From an uncultured Roseicyclus sp. (GTDB lineage Bacteria; Pseudomonadota; Alphaproteobacteria; Rhodobacterales; Rhodobacteraceae): 64,000 nt of DNA. The DNA is taken from the NCBI GenBank assembly GCA_947491935.1, contig CANLLF010000004.1, positions 310,001 through 374,000 on the forward strand, given 5' to 3'. The stretch's first letter is position 1. The number at the start of each line of letters is the position of its first letter. Positions 8,643 through 16,882 of the stretch are shown here, one piece after another. Under the pieces are notes generated by a model, which was not told the DNA's origin, ran no database searches, and saw nothing but the letters and a program-made list of their open reading frames with translations. The position numbers were made by a program, and so were the translations under genes.

Positions 8643-9215
8643 ATGGTCGCCAAAGGCCACAGGCAACAAAAACCCCCCGCCGATCACCCGTTTCTGGCCT
8701 TCGTGAATACCGTCGATGATGACGGGAAATCGCGCAATCAGAACCTGTTTTCCTCCGGCACCGAGCTTGTGGCGCTCCTGGTGGAGGCCGGCATGGATGT
8801 GCCCAAGAGCCCCCCGGGCGAGGCCCAGTTGCGCAGCGTTCTGGCGTTTCGCGAGGCCGCCTATGCCGTCTTGTCGGCCCGGGCCGCGCGCCGCGCGCCG
8901 CCGCGGGAAGAAAGCCTCGATCTGGAAACGGCGCTGAAATCGGCCCTGGCCGATAGCAGCTTTGATTTCGCGACCACCGGCCTGCGTCTGTCCACCGGCC
9001 CGCTGGGCGGGTTGCAGGATCATCTGGCGCTCCAGCTTTTCGATCTGACCACGTCGGAGGATTTTACGCGCCTGTCGGAATGCCGCCGCTGCACGCGGCT
9101 GTTCATCGACAGGGGCCGGGGGCGCGGGCGGCGCTGGTGCGACATGGCCCGCTGCGGAAACCGGGCCAAGGCCGAAAGCTTCCGGGCTCGCAAACGCGCG
9201 CTGAAGCCCGCCTGA
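8643..9215 (+). CDS. CGNR zinc-finger (ABATE) domain protein, putative regulator
   Basis: A 190-residue protein whose last 50 residues are a CGNR zinc finger: CRRC near residue 148, then WCDMARCGNRAKAESF, giving CxxC...CxxxxCGNR and a basic tail. The N-terminal 130 residues match the stress-associated ABATE region that accompanies this finger (FLAFVNTVDDDG near the start). Such proteins are thought to be DNA-binding regulators, but few have been studied. Start is ATG 8643; the upstream intergenic region carries a possible operator (8485-8504), compatible with self-regulation. The target genes are unknown. Confidence 0.82.
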   Translation: MVAKGHRQQKPPADHPFLAFVNTVDDDGKSRNQNLFSSGTELVALLVEAGMDVPKSPPGEAQLRSVLAFREAAYAVLSARAARRAPPREESLDLETALKSALADSSFDFATTGLRLSTGPLGGLQDHLALQLFDLTTSEDFTRLSECRRCTRLFIDRGRGRGRRWCDMARCGNRAKAESFRARKRALKPA

Positions 9216-9320
9216 CGAGGGCCATGTGCGCTGATGCGGGGCCGCCCCTGCGCCGGTCGGCGTTTCCCATCTCGGATCCGGGCCCTATCTATCGCCGCAA
9301 CGCAGTTACGGAGAGATCTC

Positions 9321-10310
9321 ATGGGCCTGTTGATTGACGGCGAATGGCACGACAAATGGTACGACACCAAATCGTCTGACGGTGCGTTCAAGCGGCAGGA
9401 ATCGCAGTTCCGCAACTGGATCACTGCCGATGGGTCTGCCGGGCCCAGCGGTGAGGGCGGGTTCAGGGCCGAAAGCGGGCGCTACCACCTCTATGTCAGC
9501 CATGCCTGCCCCTGGGCCAACCGCACCCTGATCTTCCGCGCGCTCAAGGGGCTTCAGGATCATATCGACGTCTCCGTCGTGCATCCCGACATGCTGGGCG
9601 ACGGCTGGACCTTCGATACGGATTTCCCGGGCGCCACCGGCGATACGCTCCACAACCTGCCCTTCGCCCGCGACCTCTACGTCAAGGCGCAGCCCGACGT
9701 GACCACGCGCGTCACCGTGCCGATCCTGTGGGACAAAGAGCGCGAGACCATCGTGTCGAACGAATCCGCCGAGATCATCCGGATGTTCAACAGCGCCTTC
9801 AACGACATCACCGGCAACACGGATGATTACTACCCCGAGCCCCTTCGCGCGCGGATCGAGGAGATCAACGCCCGCGTCTACGATGAGGTCAACAACGGCG
9901 TCTACAAATCCGGCTTCGCCACCACGCAAGCCGCCTATGACAAGGCCGTCCACACCCTTTTCGACGCGCTGGATTGGCTGGAAGGTATCCTGAGCCAGAA
10001 CCGCTACCTCACCGGCGACCGTATCACCGAAGCCGATTGGCGCCTCTTCACCACGCTCATCCGCTTCGATCCGGTCTACCACCTGCATTTCAAGTGTAAC
10101 CGCGCGCGGATCGTGGATTACCCCAACCTCTGGGCATACACGCGCGAGCTGTACCAGCGCTCCGGCATCGCCGATCAGATCAACTTCGACCATATCGTGC
10201 GCCACTACCATTACAGCCACGAAAGCATTAACCCGCACCGCATCATCCCGATCAATCCCGTGATCGACTGGCATGAACCTCATGGTCGCGCGTCCTCGCG
10301 CGCTGCTTGA
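9321..10310 (+). CDS. Glutathionyl-hydroquinone reductase (YqjG/ECM4, GST Xi class)
   Basis: Reduces glutathionyl-hydroquinones, releasing GSH and hydroquinone, in the cytoplasm. The 329-residue length and the active-site block SHACPWANRTLIFRALKGL (catalytic C63) are diagnostic. The C-terminal GST domain includes LTGDRITEADWRLFTTLIRF, the usual N-capping region of the family. The frame is open from 9234, but ATG 9321 is chosen because it follows a clear GGAGAG ribosome binding site and matches the normal start (MGLLIDGEW). No quinone pathway genes adjoin it, so it is probably a general detoxification enzyme. Confidence 0.93.
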   Translation: MGLLIDGEWHDKWYDTKSSDGAFKRQESQFRNWITADGSAGPSGEGGFRAESGRYHLYVSHACPWANRTLIFRALKGLQDHIDVSVVHPDMLGDGWTFDTDFPGATGDTLHNLPFARDLYVKAQPDVTTRVTVPILWDKERETIVSNESAEIIRMFNSAFNDITGNTDDYYPEPLRARIEEINARVYDEVNNGVYKSGFATTQAAYDKAVHTLFDALDWLEGILSQNRYLTGDRITEADWRLFTTLIRFDPVYHLHFKCNRARIVDYPNLWAYTRELYQRSGIADQINFDHIVRHYHYSHESINPHRIIPINPVIDWHEPHGRASSRAA

Positions 10311-10360
10311 ACCCGCGAGAGTCCTTGCGGGCCGCCTAGAAACCCGCTTCAACCGGGGCC

Positions 10361-11383
10361 ATGGATGCCCGGGACCAGAAACGCGACCACGGCGGCGGTC
10401 TCGACGCCGCCATCGCCCATTATGGTGGGCAGCGGGCGGATTGGCTCGACCTCTCCACCGGCATCAATCCCGTGCCCTATCCGGTCGGCGATATCCCCGC
10501 CGATGCGTGGCAACGCCTCCCCGACGAGGCTGCGATGGAACGGCTCCTCACCACCGCCCGCGCCTTCTGGAACGTTCCCGACAGTGCAAGCGTCGTGGCC
10601 GCGCCCGGCGCATCGGCCCTGATCCGCGTCTTGTCCAGAACCCTATCCCATACCGACATGCCACATCTGCCCAAGCCGGACATCGAGGACAGAACCTATA
10701 ACGAATGGGCCGCCGCGTTCGAATTGCCGGACTACATCCGCTACGACCCCGGCCCCGGCATCGTGATCCGCGTGCATCCCAACAATCCCGATGGGCGGCT
10801 GATGGATGCGGGCCTGATCGGGTCCACCCCCCTGACCGTCATCGACGAAAGCTTCTGCGATACCATCCCCGACCACAGCCATGTCGCCCGCACCGCGTCG
10901 CCCGGTGTGGTTGTCGTCAAGAGCTTCGGGAAATTCTGGGGTCTGGCCGGATTGCGCCTCGGCTTCCTGATCGGAGAGCCCAACACGCTCGGCCTGCGGG
11001 ACGAGGCATCGTCGATCCTGCCCATCCACGGATACACCTCCGCCAGCACGAAAGACGCGCTCGGCCCCTGGCCCGTCTCCGGCCCTGCGTTGGAGATCGG
11101 CGCCCGCGCGCTGGCAGACCACGCTTGGGCCGACGCCACCCGCACACGCCTCACCCAAGACGCCGCTCGCATGGATGCGCTCATGCAAAAGACCGGGGCC
11201 ACCCTCGTCGGCGGCACCAGCCTGTTCCGCACCTATGCCATGCCCGACCCCGCAGCCGACTGGCAGGCCAAACTCGCCCGCGCCCATGTCTGGACCCGTA
11301 TCTTTCCCTATTCCACCACCTGGATGCGCTTCGGCCTGCCGGGAGCCGAGGCCTATTGGGCGCAACTCGAAGCCGCTTTATGA
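10361..11383 (+). CDS. cobC: L-threonine-O-3-phosphate decarboxylase, cobalamin side-chain synthesis
   Basis: PLP enzyme of the class I/II aminotransferase fold that makes (R)-1-amino-2-propanol phosphate for the cobalamin nucleotide loop. The 340-residue product begins MDARDQKRDHGGGLDAAIAHYGG and has LSTGINPVPYP, both typical of CobC. K191 in SFGKFWGLAGLRLGF is the expected Schiff-base lysine, and VHPNNPDGR is the N-P-N block of the fold. The stop overlaps the cobD start (ATGA, 11380-11383), so the two are coupled. In some genera the names cobC and cobD are swapped; here the Pseudomonas/Rhodobacter naming is used. Confidence 0.9.
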   Translation: MDARDQKRDHGGGLDAAIAHYGGQRADWLDLSTGINPVPYPVGDIPADAWQRLPDEAAMERLLTTARAFWNVPDSASVVAAPGASALIRVLSRTLSHTDMPHLPKPDIEDRTYNEWAAAFELPDYIRYDPGPGIVIRVHPNNPDGRLMDAGLIGSTPLTVIDESFCDTIPDHSHVARTASPGVVVVKSFGKFWGLAGLRLGFLIGEPNTLGLRDEASSILPIHGYTSASTKDALGPWPVSGPALEIGARALADHAWADATRTRLTQDAARMDALMQKTGATLVGGTSLFRTYAMPDPAADWQAKLARAHVWTRIFPYSTTWMRFGLPGAEAYWAQLEAAL

Positions 11384-12288
11384 CCGCCGCCATCCTCGCC
11401 GCCGCCATGGTCCTCGACGCCGCCTTGGGCGAACCGAAATGGCTCTGGTCCCGCGCGCCGCACCCCGCCGTTCTCATGGGCCGCCTCGTGGGCGTCTGCG
11501 ACAAACGCCTCAATCGCGGCGAGGCCCGCAAACTCAAGGGCATCGCCGCCACCGCCACCCTCTCCGCCCTCGCCATCACCCTCGGCCTTCTGATCCAAAG
11601 CCTCCCCCTCGGCTGGCTCTGGTCCCTGATCCTCACCGCCATCCTCCTCGCCCAACGCAGCCTCGCCCAACACGTGACCGCCGTTGCAGACGCCCTCCGC
11701 CAATCCCTCCCCGAGGGCCGCCGCGCCGTGTCCATGATCGTCGGCCGTGACCCCGATCAACTGGATGAGCCTGCCGTCGCCCGCGCCGCCATCGAATCCG
11801 CCGCCGAGAACCTGTCGGATGGCGTCGTCGCCCCCGCCTTCTGGTTCCTCATCGCAGGCCTGCCCGGCATCCTCTTCTACAAGATCACCAACACCGCCGA
11901 TTCCATGATCGGCCACCGGACCGAGCGCCACGCGCAATTCGGCTGGGCCGCCGCCCGCCTCGACGATGTGCTCAACTACATCCCCGCCCGCCTCACGGCG
12001 CTCCTGATCGCCCTCACGACGACCCCCCGTGCGATCAAAACCGCCGCCCGGGACGGCCCCAAACACCGCTCCGTCAACGCCGGCTGGCCCGAAGCCGCCA
12101 TGGCCGCCGCCCTCGGCCTGTCTCTATCGGGCCCGCGCAGCTACGGCGGAGAATTGACGGATGATCCCCCGATGAACGCCGACGGCACGCGGGAGGCTAC
12201 GGCGGGGGATATTACGGCGGCTGTGGGCGTGCTGTGGCGGGTATGGAGTGTGGGGCTGGGTATGATCGTGGTGTTCGCGCTATGCTGA
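11380..12288 (+). CDS. cobD: Adenosylcobinamide-phosphate synthase (CobD/CbiB)
   Basis: Membrane enzyme that joins the aminopropanol moiety to adenosylcobyric acid. The 302-residue product begins MTAAILAAAMVLDAALGEP and has the CbiB hallmarks HPAVLMGRLVG, ARAAIESAAENLSDGVVAP, and NTADSMIGHRTERHAQFGW with ARLDDVLNYIPARLTA. Several hydrophobic segments are consistent with the inner membrane. The start is ATG 11380, overlapping the cobC stop; the frame is open far upstream, but that part is a shadow of cobC. It works directly after CobC in the pathway. No other cob genes lie in the window, so the pair is detached from the main corrin genes. Confidence 0.93.
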   Translation: MTAAILAAAMVLDAALGEPKWLWSRAPHPAVLMGRLVGVCDKRLNRGEARKLKGIAATATLSALAITLGLLIQSLPLGWLWSLILTAILLAQRSLAQHVTAVADALRQSLPEGRRAVSMIVGRDPDQLDEPAVARAAIESAAENLSDGVVAPAFWFLIAGLPGILFYKITNTADSMIGHRTERHAQFGWAAARLDDVLNYIPARLTALLIALTTTPRAIKTAARDGPKHRSVNAGWPEAAMAAALGLSLSGPRSYGGELTDDPPMNADGTREATAGDITAAVGVLWRVWSVGLGMIVVFALC

Positions 12289-12455
12289 GACGGTCATCGA
12301 CGGCCTGGCCATCCAAGTCTCGGCGTGCCGGACCACCGGACCGTTCAGAGAAGCGACCCCGCCGCGAAGGCCGGCTCTGAGCCAATTGACCCAGATGCTG
12401 CGCTGCGATCCTATGTCCGCATTGGCTACATTTCCGCGGCTTTCTTGCAATCTGC

Positions 12456-13199
12456 TCACTGTAGGAATTTTGGAGGGACGTAGACCTCTTTGCTTCCATT
12501 CATCAACGTGCGGCAAACAATGCCCGCCAAGAACGACAGCCTTGTCTCAATTGACCGGGCTTCTTCTTGCTCGGTAAGCCAGCGACCGTATCTCCAGTGT
12601 TTCATCATGTAGCCCTCGGCCCAAGTTGCACGGTAATCAGACCGCCCTTCAATAAATGCTTTGAATTCCTCAGGGGCGTCATCCCATGTCACTGTACATA
12701 GGTTCCAAAGTTCATTTCGCACGTTTTCGTTCCAACCTCCCATGTTGGGGAGGAGGAAAAAATGATCGACTAAAGAAGGCCAAAGTGCTCGATGAACGAC
12801 ATGGTTTTCGTCCAGAAGCTGCATTTCTCTTAGAATTTTTGAAACGCCAAGATCGAACTCGGCGTACCTGAGGGGATCTGTCAGTTTGGGAACTGTTCCG
12901 TACTGACCAAGGAATTTAAGCAATACATCGAGAACGTCCGATAAAGCCGGAAGTTCGGAGATCCGAGCCCTCTCAATTTTCATCATAATGTCTTGCTCAG
13001 ACACCTTGAGAACAATTGAGGATCCCTTCCATTCGATTGCCCCGAAATGTTCGAGGCATCTTCCCAAGGCTTGACCGGCAGACATAAAACGGTGATCGAA
13101 CTCAGATCGGCCCGTGAAGCTTCTTTCTAACATAAGTCCAAGAAGTGAGCTCATGTGCTTCCTCTCAGTCTTCTCATCATAAGTTAGTAGACCTGCCAT
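12456..13199 (-). CDS. Orphan hypothetical protein in an AT-richer patch, 247 residues
   Basis: I do not recognise this protein. It has no signal peptide and no membrane segment. It is rich in Leu, Glu and aromatic residues and looks mostly helical, with a Trp-rich middle (WNENVRNELWNLCTVTWDD) and a conserved-looking YMMKHWRYGRWLTEQEEARS. Base use differs from its neighbours: a hand-counted line (12721-12780) is 47% GC, while flanking genes are far higher. The codons are less GC-biased at third positions. Start may be ATG 13199 or the internal ATG 13154 (MSSLLGLMLERSF). Flanked by about 170 bases on each side without genes; likely acquired by transfer. Confidence 0.6.
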   Translation of the reverse strand: MAGLLTYDEKTERKHMSSLLGLMLERSFTGRSEFDHRFMSAGQALGRCLEHFGAIEWKGSSIVLKVSEQDIMMKIERARISELPALSDVLDVLLKFLGQYGTVPKLTDPLRYAEFDLGVSKILREMQLLDENHVVHRALWPSLVDHFFLLPNMGGWNENVRNELWNLCTVTWDDAPEEFKAFIEGRSDYRATWAEGYMMKHWRYGRWLTEQEEARSIETRLSFLAGIVCRTLMNGSKEVYVPPKFLQ

Positions 13200-13389
13200 G
13201 CTCCGATCTCCCTAATCGGCGGCACTTTCACAAGTGGCGGAAAAGACTGCAATCTGATAGCGGCCATTGACATGGTTGCGGACTCAGGCCGCTCCGTCCG
13301 GAAAGCGGTCACAACAGGTTCTTTCCATATGCTCCGTCTGCTCGCCCGCGGACCCAAACCCTACGCGCCCGTAAGCTCATCGGAAAAGC

Positions 13390-14205
13390 CTACCCCTCCA
13401 CCGGCGACACAGCCCGCCGATACAGATGCCACGTCGTGTGCCCAAGGATCGGCAGCGCAACAATCAGGCCCAGAAACGCCGGTACCAGCGACACCAGCAT
13501 GGTAACGGAGATGATCGCCGCCCAGCCCAGCATGACCACGGGGTTCTCTTTAACGACCCGGATCGAGGTGATCATGGCGGACACGAAATTGGTGTCCCGG
13601 TCCAGAAGCATGGGCATCGCCACAACCGTAACTGCGAACAAGACCGCCGACAGAAGTGCGCCGACCACCGTGCCAACGGCAAGAAAGGTCCAGCCCTCCG
13701 ATGTGAAGAACACGACGTTCAGGAATCCGTCAAAATCCGAGAAGGATGAATTCTGCAGGATGATCGCCAGCCAAAGCCGGATTTGGTAAGCCCAGACCCA
13801 GAAGATGAACAGGGTCACAAAGGCCATCCAACCCATTTCGCGGTTTCTCTGGTTGGCCATCACGGCAAGGATGTCCGACCAGCCAAAACTCTCACCTGTT
13901 TGCATCCGGCGCGACATTTCATAAAGCCCGGCGGCCGCGAACGGGGCGACCAGCGGAAAGCCCACGGCGGCGGGAAGGATCATCCAAAGCATCTCGAGCC
14001 AGATCAGGCACCAGACGAACAGGACGCCGAAGACCGCGTAGAACAGGCCGAAAAAGCCGCTCATCACCGGGCGGGTTAGAAAATCGGAAAACCCTGCTTT
14101 CAGCGATGCGGCAATATCGTCCGCCGTTACTTTGTTGATCTTGGGCGGAGCGTGCCCGTGCAGCGCCGGATGATCCGGTGAAGTGGAACTCGCGGTTTCG
14201 GGCAT
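13390..14205 (-). CDS. DUF2189 integral membrane protein
   Basis: A 271-residue polytopic protein with about six hydrophobic segments, among them FFGLFYAVFGVLFVWCLIWL, a pair around MAFVTLFIFWVWAYQIRLWL, FLAVGTVVGALLSAVLFAVT and MLVSLVPAFLGLIVALPILG. The family (DUF2189, sometimes annotated as cytochrome c oxidase subunit I-like) is common in alphaproteobacteria, of unknown function. The pattern ITSIRVVKENPVVMLGWAA and LGHTTWHLYRRAV at the end is typical. ATG 14205 is preferred to 14277 because AAAGGG lies upstream at good spacing and residues before it are not conserved-looking. Confidence 0.82.
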   Translation of the reverse strand: MPETASSTSPDHPALHGHAPPKINKVTADDIAASLKAGFSDFLTRPVMSGFFGLFYAVFGVLFVWCLIWLEMLWMILPAAVGFPLVAPFAAAGLYEMSRRMQTGESFGWSDILAVMANQRNREMGWMAFVTLFIFWVWAYQIRLWLAIILQNSSFSDFDGFLNVVFFTSEGWTFLAVGTVVGALLSAVLFAVTVVAMPMLLDRDTNFVSAMITSIRVVKENPVVMLGWAAIISVTMLVSLVPAFLGLIVALPILGHTTWHLYRRAVSPVEG

Positions 14206-14433
14206 CGTGGCAACCCTTTCCAAAGCATGACGTCGCCTCGGTCCCATCGCCGAATGACCGGGCGGTGATACTGACATCGCGCTTCCGTGGGCAATCCTGC
14301 ATCAGGTGGGTCGTCAGAACAAGGTTGGGCTAAGGTCTCCTGTTTCTGCAACGGGGCGTTTCACCCGCCCCCTTGCCTCACACCCCCCGCCCTGTATCTT
14401 CCCACCAACCACTTACCAACAGGGTCTTTTCAC

Positions 14434-15609
14434 ATGCGCCGTTTCCTCGTCTCGCTCGCTCTCGCCCTCACAATCGGCACCACCGCGACCGCCCAGCAAT
14501 GCGGCGGCGATTTCGGGCAATTCGTGCAGGGCCTGCGGGCCGAGGCCGCGCAGCGCGGCCATTCGGCGGAGGTGATCGACGGCTTCTTCCGCCACGCGAA
14601 CTACTATCAGCGCGCCCTCGATGCCGACCGCCGGCAGGGCATCTTCACCGTCCCCTTCACCGATTTCGCCCGCCGCCTGATCTCCCAGAACCGCATGGAT
14701 GCCGGCCGCCGCAACGCCGAACGCCAGGCCGCCACCTTCAACGAGATCGAGCGCCGCTTCGGCGTCTCCCGTGGCATCCTGCTCGCCTTCTGGGCGTTCG
14801 AGACCGATTACGGCGCCTTCCAGGGCGATTACAACACGCTCGACAGCCTGGTGACCCTGGCCCACGATTGCCGCCGCCCCGAACTCTTCCGCCCCGAGGT
14901 GTTCGGCGCGCTGGAACTCTACGAAAACGGCGATTTCGACCCCGTGAACACGCAAGGCGCCTGGGCCGGAGAAATCGGCATGGTCCAGATGCTGCCCGAA
15001 GACATCGTCAACCACGGCATCGACGGCGATGGCGACGGCCACGTCTACCTGCAAACCTCCGCCCCCGATGCGCTGATGTCCGGCGCCAACATCCTCTCCT
15101 CGCTCGGCTGGCGCCCCAATGAACCCTGGCTCGTCGAAATCACCGTCCCCGACACTCTCGACTGGTATCAGACCGGCATCCACACCTCCCGCCCCGTCTC
15201 CGCCTGGCAGGCCGACGGCGTCGCCGCGCGCTCCGGCACCCTGCCGATGCAGAACGCCCAGGCCTCCGTGATCCTGCCCCAGGGCCGCAATGGCCCCGCC
15301 TTCCTCGCCTACCCGAACTTCAACGTCCTCTTCGAGTGGAACCAGTCCTTCACCTACGTGCTCACCGCCGCCTATTTCGCCACCCGCCTCGAAGGCGCGC
15401 CGGTCTTCGACGCCCGCAACCCCGAACCTGGCCTCGACGGCAACGGCATGCGCGCCCTGCAAACGGCCCTCGCCGCCCGGGGCCACGATGTCGGCCGGAT
15501 CGATGGCATCCTCGGCGCCGGCACCCGCGCCGCCGTGCGCGAGGAACAGCGCCGCCTCGGCATGCCCGCCGATGCCTGGCCCACCCGCGCGCTCCTGAAC
15601 GCGCTCTGA
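14434..15609 (+). CDS. Lytic murein transglycosylase, MltB family, second copy
   Basis: A 391-residue periplasmic enzyme with a signal peptide (MRRFLVSLALALTIGTTATA). The SLT_2 domain contains the likely catalytic E123 in FWAFETDYGAFQGD and the blocks GAWAGEIGMVQMLPEDI and DALMSGANILSSLGW. A PG_binding_1 domain ends the protein (LQTALAARGHDVGRIDGI). It lacks the long Pro/Ala linker of the homologue at 979-2499. The frame is open from 14287, but ATG 14434 begins the signal peptide. A GC-rich hairpin without a T-run follows the gene (15619-15642). Confidence 0.9.
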   Translation: MRRFLVSLALALTIGTTATAQQCGGDFGQFVQGLRAEAAQRGHSAEVIDGFFRHANYYQRALDADRRQGIFTVPFTDFARRLISQNRMDAGRRNAERQAATFNEIERRFGVSRGILLAFWAFETDYGAFQGDYNTLDSLVTLAHDCRRPELFRPEVFGALELYENGDFDPVNTQGAWAGEIGMVQMLPEDIVNHGIDGDGDGHVYLQTSAPDALMSGANILSSLGWRPNEPWLVEITVPDTLDWYQTGIHTSRPVSAWQADGVAARSGTLPMQNAQASVILPQGRNGPAFLAYPNFNVLFEWNQSFTYVLTAAYFATRLEGAPVFDARNPEPGLDGNGMRALQTALAARGHDVGRIDGILGAGTRAAVREEQRRLGMPADAWPTRALLNAL

Positions 15610-15696
15610 CCTCCCACCGCGCGGTCGCTCACCCGGCCGCGCAACACCCCCACACCCGGCCTATCCTGTGCGCCCCTTCCGGCCACGGGATAGCCC

Positions 15697-16545
15697 ATGA
15701 CGCCCCAGATCCACCACATCGACCTCACCAATATCGACGCCGCCGCGCTCCCCCGCGACCGCCTCACGCTCGACGATACCGCGCTTCACGATCTCACCCT
15801 CTCCATCGCCGCCCACGGCCTGCGCCAGCCCGTCGAACTCTTCGCCTTCGATCCCCCGCCGGACACCGGCCCCCGCTACGGCCTCATCTCCGGCTTCCGC
15901 CGCCTCACCGCCACGCGCACGCTCGGCCACGCCAATATCCCCGCCTTCCTCCGCACCCCGTCCGACGGCGCCGAGGCCATGGCGTCCATGATCGAGGAAA
16001 ACGAGATCCGCGCCGACATCGCCCCGTGGGAGCGCGCCAGCATCCTGCTCACCGCCATCGACGCCGGCCTCTTCGACACTATCGACCAGGCCATCCCCCG
16101 CCTCTTCCCCACCTACGACCGCTTCCGCCAAAACCGCCTCCGCGCCGTGGCCGAGGTTGTCCAGCATTTCGGCGACCACGTCTTGTCCGACCCGCGCAGC
16201 CTCTCCCAACAAAAACTCACCCGTATCGCCACCACCCTCCGCGCAGGCCTCGGCGACACCATGCTGGTCGCCCTGCGCGAGTCGTCCAACAAATCCCCCG
16301 CAACCCAATGGAGCCTCCTGCAAGCCATTATCGAAGACGCCGAGGCCGAGGCCAAAGCCCCGAAACTCCACTACAAACCCGGCCGCCCCCGCCACTACGC
16401 CCGCGTGCAGAACGACCTGACCGTGAGACGAGAGCGCACGAAAGACGGCTGGACCCTGCGGTTCACGGGACGGACAGCGAACGGCCCCCTGATGGAGGAC
16501 ATCATGGATTATGTGGAGGATATGTTCGGGCGTAGGCAAGGGTAG
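15697..16545 (+). CDS. Solitary ParB/Srx-fold nuclease-domain protein
   Basis: A 282-residue protein with an N-terminal ParB domain: LTLSIAAHGLRQPVELFAF, then YGLISGFRRLTATRTLG (the G-x-R-R block) and MIEENEIRADIAPWERASIL (the ENxxRxDLxPxE block). A helical middle could bind DNA, and the last 60 residues are basic. No parA or parS-like array is nearby, so chromosome partition is unlikely to be its job; related solitary proteins occur on plasmids and in accessory regions. It sits beside an AT-rich orphan gene, which suggests an accessory segment, though its own base use is as GC-rich as the core genes. Confidence 0.78.
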   Translation: MTPQIHHIDLTNIDAAALPRDRLTLDDTALHDLTLSIAAHGLRQPVELFAFDPPPDTGPRYGLISGFRRLTATRTLGHANIPAFLRTPSDGAEAMASMIEENEIRADIAPWERASILLTAIDAGLFDTIDQAIPRLFPTYDRFRQNRLRAVAEVVQHFGDHVLSDPRSLSQQKLTRIATTLRAGLGDTMLVALRESSNKSPATQWSLLQAIIEDAEAEAKAPKLHYKPGRPRHYARVQNDLTVRRERTKDGWTLRFTGRTANGPLMEDIMDYVEDMFGRRQG

Positions 16546-16882
16546 GCGAAGCCTGCCCGTGGTCCGGCAGGGGACTTTGCTTGCAAAGTCTCCCGAGCGC
16601 CCGCCCGCCCGTACCCCCCAACGCCCATTCAACGCACCTGGGCGGAATAGCAGCTTCAGCTGCCCGCCCATCGCCGGGCCGCCCCCCGGCACGGCGATTT
16701 GGCTGATCTTGGTGCGCCATTCATTCTGTGGGACGTGCTTTGCTACCATAAAGCGCCTTGGAACGACTGTCGGATCGCCGCGCCGCGGCCCGTCGATGGC
16801 GCCTCTATACTGGTTAGAATAAAAGCAAGGTTTTGTTGCGGTTTCGCTCGAAAAGGCTCGCACGAGCCTATAGGATGTTATC
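16546..16882. other. 337-base gene-free region with two hairpins, junction to AT-richer DNA
   Basis: No gene is supported. Two stem-loops lie just after the ParB-like gene: GACTTTGC/GCAAAGTC with a 2-base loop at 16573-16590, and a nested stem at 16640-16669 (GGGCGG, four unpaired bases, GCAGC, loop TTCA, GCTGC, CCGCCC). Neither is followed by a T-run, so they are not classic terminators. From about 16780 the sequence becomes AT-richer, leading into the 565-residue orphan gene; the composition step marks a possible insertion boundary. Confidence 0.5.

Noticed and set aside
10705-11379. Upstream extension of the cobD frame (Arg/Pro-rich)
   Set aside because: It overlaps cobC in another frame; the CbiB homology starts at ATG 11380, which overlaps the cobC stop.
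13272-13505. A 77-codon plus-strand frame between the orphan gene and DUF2189
   Set aside because: No ribosome binding site, overlaps the end of the DUF2189 gene, translation of low complexity (Pro/Ala/Thr).
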